Below are positions 34,085-43,500 of a stretch of DNA of 64,000 nt, piece by piece. The notes under the pieces were generated by a model that was given only the letters and a program-made list of their open reading frames with translations, ran no database searches and was not told where the DNA came from. Source of the stretch: Saprospirales bacterium GYS_P2D (GTDB taxonomy: Bacteria > Bacteroidota > Bacteroidia > Chitinophagales > Saprospiraceae); contig WUUP01000011.1 in the NCBI GenBank assembly GCA_009833045.1, positions 1 through 64,000 of the forward strand, read 5' to 3'. A program made the translations under genes and the position numbers. Position 1 is the stretch's first letter; every line of letters starts with the position of its first letter.

Positions 34085-36535
34085 ATGTTACAGGAATCTG
34101 TATTTTTCCAATCGATCGAAGATCTATTAATTTTTAAGAAATACCAATTGACGAGGACTATCACAATACTCATTTTATTTTGGGCTCAGCTATCTATGGC
34201 TCAGAACTATCTGAGTGATAGTCTCCAAGGGATGCTGCAGACCGCAAATAATCCTATGGAGCAGATAGACATTTATCTCGGACTGTCACGTATTCATTTA
34301 GTCAATAGTGGATATAAAACTAAAGGATTAGAAATTGCCGAAAAGGCACTCGAACTCTCTCGAGAAATCAATAATAAAAAGTATGAAGCTGAGTCCCTGT
34401 GTTTTGTCGGGATGCTCAGGACTAATCTGCAGTTAGAGCCGCAAGATGAGTTTAAGAGAGCTATCGAAATAGCCAAATTATCTGGTGATCCTGATGCGAT
34501 TTTGTTTGCGACCTATCTCTATGTTGAGTTTGAGCTACATGACTCTACAGCTGGAATCGCCTTGCTGACTGATGTCATCGATAGGTATAAATCTACCGCC
34601 AACGCTAAAAATCTGGGAAATTGTCATAAAGTATTAGCCTATCGATACGAACTGATAGGAGATTTTGCGCAAGCTGAAAAAGAGTATGATTTAGCTATTC
34701 ATTATTTCACTGAAGTAAAAAACTCTGATAATATCGACCCTGCTCTGGGACGACCCAGTACTCTGATGATTGATAAAGGACAAAGTAATCTGACCCAATC
34801 TTACGCCTACAGGAGTGATCTCTGGGTGAATATGGGAAAGTATGAAGATGCCATGTCAAGTGCCACTCTGGCAAGAGAGATAGCTATCGAGGCGAATAAT
34901 TATTCTGATGAAGCTTGGGCTACCTTTAAACTGGCGAACATATATAATAGTCTCCAGCAGTATGATAAGGCCATACCACTCTACCAATCCGTGGTCGATA
35001 TGACATCTAAACTGGATGAACCTATGACACTATCACAGGCTTATCAAGAGCTATCTAAAATATACGATCAGCTGGGCGAACCAGAAGAATCAGAACTAAG
35101 ACTGAAAAAAGCACTTGAGCTGTCAGAACAAAATCCTTTAGCTAAAGCGGATATTCTCTTAGATTTTGCGGAGATCAAATATGGCCAGGGTCTGTATGAT
35201 GAGTCATCCAGCCTTTTTTTGCAGGCGGACTCCATATTCACTGGTCGGGATGATCAGAGTCGGACTAAAACGCAACTGGGAATAGCTAAGAATCAGCTGA
35301 AGTCAGGAAATATAGAAAGATCAAGCTCTATAGCAAATGAGGTTTTGGCAGTATCGGCAGAGCTCAATGATAAAAGACTGGCATATGAAGCGTACATGAT
35401 CCTCGCAGAGAGCTATATGAAAGTGAAAGAAATAAACAAAGCGCTCACAGCTGGTCAAAATGCTCTCGAGATAGCCAATCAGTTTGATGGAGAAAAGACC
35501 TTAGGCTTAAGAAGCCATCGATTACTATCCGAGATCAATGAAAGTATAGGTCACTTTGAGCAATCACTCCATCACTATAAGATGTACAAGTCACTCTCAG
35601 ATAGTACGATCACATCGCTGGCGATCGAGCAACTGAAAAAAGAGCAAGTCAACCAAAGGGTAAATGACTACAAGCGAGAAAAAGAAAATGCAGAGCGAGT
35701 CTCAGAAGTGTTATCTCGTCAAAATAGTCTCTACTTACTTGTTGGGACCATGCTTTTATTGATGCTGATTGGTGGTTTGGCACTGGTCATGCAGCTGCGT
35801 AGGGCTCGAGCACAGCTGAGTCAGCAGAATGCTCAGCTCAATCAATTCATCCATACAAAAGATCGCTTCTTTGGTATAGTAGCCCATGATATACGGAGTC
35901 CTATCTCAGCGCTGGAGAGTGTAGACTTTCAGATCAAGCATTACCTCAAGAGGGGCAATTTTGAGAAAATAGAAAATATCACAGAGCTCATAGGTAGCAC
36001 GACACAGCGACTCAATAGCTTATTGGACAATTTAGTCAATTGGGCGCTGAGTCAGACTGGTATGATACCCTATCATCCTACCACCGTCAGTCTCAGGAAT
36101 AACATAGAGGAGTGTCTGGAACTCTATACTGCACAGATCAAAATTAAAGGGATAATAGTCAACAATGAGGTCTCACCAGCAATAGCTGCCTACGCTGATG
36201 CCAATGCGTTCAATACAATCATGAGAAATATCATTGGCAATGCGATGAAGTATTGTGAAGAAGGAGATCATATCAAGATCACCGCTCAATCGAAGGATCG
36301 ATGGGTAGATCTAAGTATCCAGGACTCAGGTGTAGGTATGGACGAAAGCACTTTGGCGAATATCTATGAGCTAAAGAAGAAAAGTAATGCTGGCACCTCT
36401 GGAGAAAAAGGTACGGGCTTAGGCTTGACACTCGTGAAAGATTTAGTAGAGCTTAATCGGGCGAAAATAAACATCTCATCAGTGAAAGGATCTGGTACAG
36501 AGGTCGTCATTAGTCTTCCCCAGTCGAACTCTTAA
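34085..36535 (+). CDS. TPR-containing sensor histidine kinase
   Basis: The 816-residue product has a signal-like segment (about 23-39, ending AQ) and then a long extracytoplasmic TPR region (about 40-500). One membrane helix lies at about 548-570 (SLYLLVGTMLLLMLIGGLALV), followed by a coiled coil. The HisKA domain has its phospho-acceptor in FFGIVAHDIRSP (H about 600). The HATPase domain has the N box NIIGNAMKY, G1 DSGVGM and G2 GTGLGLTLV. Such kinases sense an external or periplasmic signal via TPRs. Its tail faces the LytTR response regulator gene on the other strand 3 bp away. Confidence 0.92.
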   Translation: MLQESVFFQSIEDLLIFKKYQLTRTITILILFWAQLSMAQNYLSDSLQGMLQTANNPMEQIDIYLGLSRIHLVNSGYKTKGLEIAEKALELSREINNKKYEAESLCFVGMLRTNLQLEPQDEFKRAIEIAKLSGDPDAILFATYLYVEFELHDSTAGIALLTDVIDRYKSTANAKNLGNCHKVLAYRYELIGDFAQAEKEYDLAIHYFTEVKNSDNIDPALGRPSTLMIDKGQSNLTQSYAYRSDLWVNMGKYEDAMSSATLAREIAIEANNYSDEAWATFKLANIYNSLQQYDKAIPLYQSVVDMTSKLDEPMTLSQAYQELSKIYDQLGEPEESELRLKKALELSEQNPLAKADILLDFAEIKYGQGLYDESSSLFLQADSIFTGRDDQSRTKTQLGIAKNQLKSGNIERSSSIANEVLAVSAELNDKRLAYEAYMILAESYMKVKEINKALTAGQNALEIANQFDGEKTLGLRSHRLLSEINESIGHFEQSLHHYKMYKSLSDSTITSLAIEQLKKEQVNQRVNDYKREKENAERVSEVLSRQNSLYLLVGTMLLLMLIGGLALVMQLRRARAQLSQQNAQLNQFIHTKDRFFGIVAHDIRSPISALESVDFQIKHYLKRGNFEKIENITELIGSTTQRLNSLLDNLVNWALSQTGMIPYHPTTVSLRNNIEECLELYTAQIKIKGIIVNNEVSPAIAAYADANAFNTIMRNIIGNAMKYCEEGDHIKITAQSKDRWVDLSIQDSGVGMDESTLANIYELKKKSNAGTSGEKGTGLGLTLVKDLVELNRAKINISSVKGSGTEVVISLPQSNS

Positions 36536-36538
36536 GAT

Positions 36539-37279
36539 TTAGAGACGATCATAAAGCGCCTTAAATTTCTGCATATTGGACCGGCTGATAGGTACGGTTC
36601 TTTCTTCTAAGATAATAGATTCAGCTCGCAGGTTGATGCTTTGGATTTTCTTAATATTTACGATATGCTTTCTATGGCTCTGCCAAAAAGTATGGGTCGG
36701 CAGCTTGGTCTCGATATCCTTGAGTGTAGATCTGATATAAAATAGGTCCTGATCAGTATAGATCCGGCAGTAGCGGCCATCAGCCTCTACATCAGTAATA
36801 TCATCGAGGGAGACCTTCTGGAGTTTCAACTTTTTCTTGATATAGAGATATTGATCTTGATCAGCAGAGCTGGTCAGGGATGATTCTTCATTTTCTGATA
36901 GTCGGGCAACCACGAGCTGGACACTTCGTTTGAATTGTATCTCCGAGAAGGGTTTAGTGATGAATGCTGTAGGTCCTGTAGACATCGCTCGAGTGAATGT
37001 ATCGTCATCAAAATTTGATGTGACATAGATGATTTGAACCTTTTGAATATCGCTGATGAGTGCATATAGCTCTATACCATCTACGCTCCCGTTAATATTG
37101 ATATCCATGATGACCAGATCTATGGCTTGCTCCTGAGCTATTTTGACGGCGGATGCAGCATTGTCGACAGTAGCGACGTATTGATACCCCAGATCATCTA
37201 TGTATATCTCCATCATAGAGGCTAATAGTGGCTCGTCCTCCACCAGTAATACAGCACATTGATCTGAGGTGTCCATCAT
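36539..37279 (-). CDS. LytTR-family response regulator
   Basis: The 246-residue product has a receiver domain (about 8-125) with acidic pocket EDE and phospho-acceptor D59 (LVIMDININ), a conserved T and K (VTSNFDD, ITKPFSE), and then a LytTR DNA-binding domain (about 145-246) with the DITDVEADGRYCRIYT and FWQSHRKHIVNIKKI segments. The partner is likely the TPR kinase encoded tail to tail with it. Its own promoter and that of the giant secreted-protein gene share one 288-bp gap. Confidence 0.93.
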   Translation of the reverse strand: MMDTSDQCAVLLVEDEPLLASMMEIYIDDLGYQYVATVDNAASAVKIAQEQAIDLVIMDININGSVDGIELYALISDIQKVQIIYVTSNFDDDTFTRAMSTGPTAFITKPFSEIQFKRSVQLVVARLSENEESSLTSSADQDQYLYIKKKLKLQKVSLDDITDVEADGRYCRIYTDQDLFYIRSTLKDIETKLPTHTFWQSHRKHIVNIKKIQSINLRAESIILEERTVPISRSNMQKFKALYDRL

Positions 37280-37493
37280 TATTTGAGCTTGAGGTTATTA
37301 GTAATATACAATGCTGTTTTTCATTTACTGTTTATAGAATTCATCAGTCGTGGCAATCTCCCATTTGCCAAAATGTATATGCTCAAACATACCATTCATG
37401 ACCTAAAAGCTGCAGTTCATGACCATTTAATTTTTTTAACCAACGTACTAAACTATCCTTCGGATTAGCCATGGGAGGTACTTGAGCCGAGTA

Positions 37494-37507
37494 CACTCTT
37501 AAGAGTG
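37494..37507. promoter_or_regulatory. Perfect 14-bp palindrome between the LytTR gene and the giant-protein gene
   Basis: CACTCTTAAGAGTG is fully self-complementary and lies 61 bp before the giant gene start, in the 288-bp gap (37280-37567) that otherwise shows no gene. It could be an operator; the binder is unknown. It does not look like a known LytTR site to me. Confidence 0.35.
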
Positions 37508-37567
37508 AAAACTTGGTCTCGAGCATTTCACTTTAGTATACCCTTTAAAACCAAAAATAATTGACCC

Positions 37568-40500
37568 ATGATAAGATTCTACTTATTGTTCTGTGGTATT
37601 CATTTGGCATTATTCACTACTGCTCAGAGCTACCCTGTAGCTTTTTCTGATGGCATCACATTCACAGATGTGGATATGTCGGCTGTCATAGATGATTGTG
37701 CTGGGACACTCACTGTAGATATCAAGGTGCTATATGAAGGTAATGGCGCACAGGGAGGATTTGAAGATTTTGAAATCAATATAAAACGAGGTGATGGTAG
37801 TGAAGAGAGCATTTTTAGAATGCAGAGAGGATTTGTAGGGAGTGGTAATTATCCTCCATCTTTTGTCGGAGGTAGAATAGGACACATTGATGTCGGTAAT
37901 ATATATGCCTATAGATTGAGATATTACATCAGGTCGAGTTCGGCTAATAATGTATCTGTACTATCCATAAATGAAGCCACGTCCGATCGTCACGCTCTGC
38001 GCTTGGTATTTGACAATCTGCCTGCAGATCTATTTGGCCAAACGTATAGTGTGAGCTTAGGAGGGAATAACTGGTATCAAGTAATTGATGGAAATGGATC
38101 CAGAAGATATTCTAATAGTAAAACGATCTCTGTATCCCAAGCTGGAGTGGAATCTCCGTCATATAGTCTCAGTACGGTGCAGGATGAGAGCTGTGATCAT
38201 GTGAAGTTGACTTGGGTCAAACCAACTACTGTAGCGGGATGTGCAACTAAAAACTATATGGAAGTCTATCGTCGTCAGGGCTCATCAAGTGGTTTCCAAT
38301 ACTTGGATAGTGTTCGATTTGACCATGGCAATTCTTATCATGATACAGGGGCATCAAAAGGCGTGGATTATGAATATCAAATACGCCATGCATTCTACCC
38401 CAATGCTTTTAGGGCGGATTTTGCACCATTTTCATCTATATTATCAGGCCGCAGGCTGGGTCGATTAGCTGTACCTACAGACTTTTCTGCTACAGATGAT
38501 GATTGTATGGGCCAGACTGTTTTGAGTTGGTCATGGCCCTACTCTTCCACACAGTTACGAGACTTCTTGATACAGCGCCGAGAGAAGGGCGCACAAGACT
38601 GGGAGGATGTCGGCTATCCATCTAAGACCGCTACCTCGTATGATGATGATTCAGCTATACCAAATGTCATCTATGAGTATCGGATATTCTCACGAAATGT
38701 TTGCTCTACACCGGATTTGTCTCTATCCTCAGCTGTGGTAGAAGGTATGACACCGGGTGATCCCATAGAGCCTGTGGTGGATAGCGTAGTGCAGATTAAT
38801 GAAGGATTTGAGATACACTGGACGACCCCAGCGAATGATATCAATACTGGATATGTGATAGAAAGAACTTTTCCTGGAGGAGGAAGTCCGTTTATCATAG
38901 ACGAGATTCCATTGGCCGCTACGAGCCATATTGATACAGATGTCGCAGAGTGTGTCACCTATACATATCGAGTGAAGGCCATATCGGTTTGTTTTCCTCA
39001 GGGTAAGGGTAATAATGCAGGATCAGGTATCATCACGCCTGATCTTAGTAATTCTTTCTCTACCGATGGTCAAGGCTTCAGAGCTTCTAAAGGGTATTAC
39101 TCAGACAAAGTCGAGCTACAGTGGCTCAATCAGAATGAGTCTTTGACCAATACGGTCAAAGTGTTTAGGAGAGTATTGGGAAGTGGAGAGCCGTTTACAC
39201 TATTGACCACGCTCAATGGTGGCTCCGGGATCTATAATGATCAATCGGCTAATGCCGGAGAGCTATATGAATATGAGATCGTGGCTGAAGGCCCCTGTGA
39301 AAATACAGCAGTAGAAAGTAATCGTGTCAGAAGTATAGGATTCAGAAGAAAGACCGGAATAATCAATGGAAACGTCAGCTACGAAGGTGGTATCGCTGTG
39401 GAAAATGTCAAAATCATAGCAAGTGATCCTTCAGATGTTTCTTTTCCCAGTCTGAAGTTTGAGCTGAGTGATACTGCTATCGTCGAGCACACTGCGGCAT
39501 TGGAGCTCGGAGCTGAGATCATAGTTGAATCATGGATCAAACCAGATGATCTGAATCAAAGTTTTAGCATCGCTCAAAAAGAAGGCAGCTTTGATATGGA
39601 GTACAATCATGGTGCTGCTCATTTTCGCTTTTCTGTGACCACCTCTACAGGTGTCCATGAGGTCTCTTTACATCAGGATTCGATTGGTAATTCTGATTGG
39701 GTTCATGTGGCAGGTAGTTTATCGGATGGTCAGATACAGCTATTAGTGGATGGTGTGGTAAAGGCGTCGAATAGTGTAGCAGTCGCCGTAGATATCATTG
39801 ATACAGAGTATCCTATCCTCATTGGTCTTGGACTGAATGGTAAGATCAAAGAATTTAGACTTTGGAATGTGGGAAAGGACTCTATACGTTTTGCACAAGA
39901 TTATTCGAGATTTTTAGCAGGTAATGAAGCTGGCTTATTAGTCTATCTGAATGCTGGCGAAGGGCGTGGAGACTATGCCTACGACTTATCGAGGAGTGGC
40001 CCTTTTTTTAATAAGCATCATGCTCGACTCAGTGACCCGCAGATGTGGGATCTGATAGATAGTCCATCTACTGATCAACTCTCCATCAGCGCATATACTG
40101 ACCAAAATGGAAATTATAACATGGTGATCCCATATGGTGGAGTCGGACAAAATTTTGTCATCACACCTATCTACAATATTCATCAGTTTGATCCCAGTAC
40201 TAAGTCAGTTTTCATAGGTGATGGAAATCCTATCGAGAATGGAGTAGATTTCACTGACATTTCTGCTTTTAAGGTGGCTGGGCAGGTATTTTTTGAAAAT
40301 ACTAATTGCCCTTCCAGGGATGTTTTTGTGAAAGTCGATGGAGAGGTAGTCATAGAAAATGGGATCCCTGTAATGACAGATGCCACAGGATTTTTTGAGA
40401 TGGACGTACCGATCGGTAGACATGTGATCACGCTTGAAAAAAATGGCCACGTTTTTTCCTCTGGTAGATTTCCTTCTGATGGTACTCAAGATTTTCAAGC

Positions 40501-43500
40501 GCCAGTTAGTGGTATTGAGTTTGTCGATGGTACGCTTCGCACTGTCATAGGTAGAGTGGTAGGAGGCACACGAGAGGAAGATAAAGTGCCAGGATTAGGC
40601 CGATCAAAAAATAACATTGGTATAGCCAATTTGACATTTGATCCAAGTCTGACATGTGGGTGGATCATAGATGAAGAAAACGGTATCACCAGCCCTGATA
40701 CATCCCTCAGCACAGATTCTTTGACAGGAGAATATAGGATAGAGCTGCCTCCTTTGGAGTATAATGTCTTAGATGTCACAATAAAAAATAACAGTGGTAT
40801 AGATTTAGGTCCTTCACAGGTTTTGGATTTGACGAATATTGTTTTCGGTCAGACTGTTGTAGATACGGTTTTTCAGGAGGGGACAGACAATGTGGTAAGT
40901 ATCGACGAAGTATCTTTTCATGAGCAGTTGGATTTTATCTACAGGGTGGGCCCATCCATCGATGTGACCGATGTGCATGGCGGTCCATTTATAGGGGATG
41001 ATGAGATTTTGTTTTCTCATTCCTCTTTTGGAAGTGATACGATACCTGTGAGCAGTTTATCTCTATTGTATCCTGTATTCATTCAGGGTGCTACCTACAA
41101 GGCACGTATCTCTACTTTTGAAGAATATGTCAATCTGGATAGCGAAATAGAGTTGATAGATCGGGTCCCAGTGACTGATGGTATATTGACTATCAATAAT
41201 GAGCTCAGCGCTGGTGATCAGGTCCAAATTGATCTTTCTGATGATCCTATTTTTAATGGTGACACCGTATTAACTTTCATAGCCGGCGAAGCTAATATTG
41301 CGGAGAATATCACCATACCTGACTATAGCTTCACTAAAGAGTTTAAGATTGATCTTCAAGTAGGAGCATTTTCCACATCGTGGGAGCCCATCGAGGGACC
41401 TGTACCTCCAGGAGGCAATTCTTTTTACAGAGCTTATATCATGGGTGCTAAGGATATAGAGCAAAGTGATTTTGCTACTCAGGGTCCAGATATGGTATCC
41501 TATATACTCAGGGATCCACCTGGTAGCCAGAGTTCGGCTACTCGCAGCATTGGCACCTCAGTGATATCCGTCACCAGTTGGGAGTGGAATGTCGGTGGTG
41601 ATGTAAGTTTTAATAAAGGAGTATATGGAGGTTTAGAGTTTCAATCAGGTATAGGCTACATAGTGCCCAGCAAAGTGAAAGCTGATATCAATATCGGTAT
41701 AGAAGCACAGGTGGCAGGCTCAGAAGGAAGAAGTGTCACAGAGACCATGACCAATCTCTCAGAGTGGTCTACCAGCGATGATCCGCTTTTGGCAGGATCA
41801 GAGTCTGATCTATTCATAGGATCATCAAGAAATTACCTTTTTGGCTCTGTCACTTCATTGACAGTGGTCCCCGCTACCGTTTGTGGATCATCCACTTCTT
41901 TTACTTGTTTCGATGTATTGGACAATGGCTATCGATTAGCCATAGAGCAGTCACTATCAGTGGCTAAAGGGGATGTGAATACCTCTTTTGTGTTCACCCG
42001 AAACAAAATTGAAACCGATGAGATCCCAGATTTAATCAGACTTAGGAATGAATATTTATCCAATAATCCAGCCTATCAGAGCAATCTGGATATAGATCAT
42101 CCATGCTTTGGATTAAATAATGATGACCCTCTGTTTGATGAAGATACAGAGTGTCCTAATACTTTGTCTCCGACTGCAGATCCAGATAGATTTCAAGTCG
42201 AGGATCTGGATGGCCCGAGCTATACCTATACTAAGCCCACACCTCAGTCGATTGACTCTGTGAGAATATTCAATCAGCAGATCAGACTATGGACGGAAGC
42301 GCTCAAACGAGATGAACAACAGAAAGCACAAGCAAGAAACGCTGTCAATTATTCATACGGCGGAGGTGGAGCCTCATTTACAAATACATCTTCCACTTCA
42401 AGTATAGTCGAAGAACATACCACAATCGAATTTCAGATCACCGAGAAATTGACTACACTCTTCGGTTTTTCTTCTGGTGGGGTTGGATTTGACAATGAAC
42501 TGGCTATATCACTGACAGAAGGTCGTACACAGACTAACTCAGATATCATAGAGAATAATTATGATATCAGTTATACCATATCTGACGATAGTGAATGGGA
42601 TGATTTTTCTTTTGATGTATATCCTCACAGTATTTCAGGAGGTCCGATATTCAAGACAATCGCAGGGCGAACTTCATGTCCTTGGGAGGGACCTGTATAC
42701 AGTAAATATTACTCGCCAGGTACTCTGCTCAATCCAGGTACGATCCAGCTAGAGCAACCTCAGATTTCCATATCTCCGTCTGTACTATACAATGTGCCGC
42801 AGGACGCGACAGCAGTCTTTACGATGACATTGACTAATAATAATACGGTCGGAGAAGGCTGGGAGTATGCGACTAAGCTGATACCCGAGACAAATCCTAA
42901 TAGTCTGTCAGTCAATGTAGGTAGCTCTGATGATCTGACTCGCACATGGGTCATCCCAGCTCAGTCTTCGATCACTCGAGATATATTCGTCGAGATAGGT
43001 AATGCCTATGCATATGAAGGCCTGCAGGTGGCTATGCACTCTACCTGCCAGTTTCAGCAAGGGCTGAGTGAAGAAGAAGATATTGTTGATTATGCCGAAT
43101 TCAGCGTTTATTTCGTGCCTGAGTGTACAGATATCGCCCTCTCACATCCAGAGGACAATTGGGTGCTTAATAGTGCATTTGACAATACCTTAGATATCGT
43201 AGTTGCTGACTATAATATCAATCATCTCAATCTCGATCATCTCAGCATCCAGTACAAAGCGTCTAATAATAATAACTGGTTCGAATTAGAAAAATACTAC
43301 TATGATACCACAGGGATGAATGATCCAGAGGCGCTTCAGATAGATCGTAGTTCTCCTCAGAGTGCCTACAGCTGGGATGTAAATCAGATACCTGATGGAG
43401 CCTATGACCTGAGAGCTTTGACAGACTGTACAGTGGCGTCTACTACTTCGCCAGTCTACTCGGGATATATGGATCGTATCAATCCTCATGCTTTTGGTGC

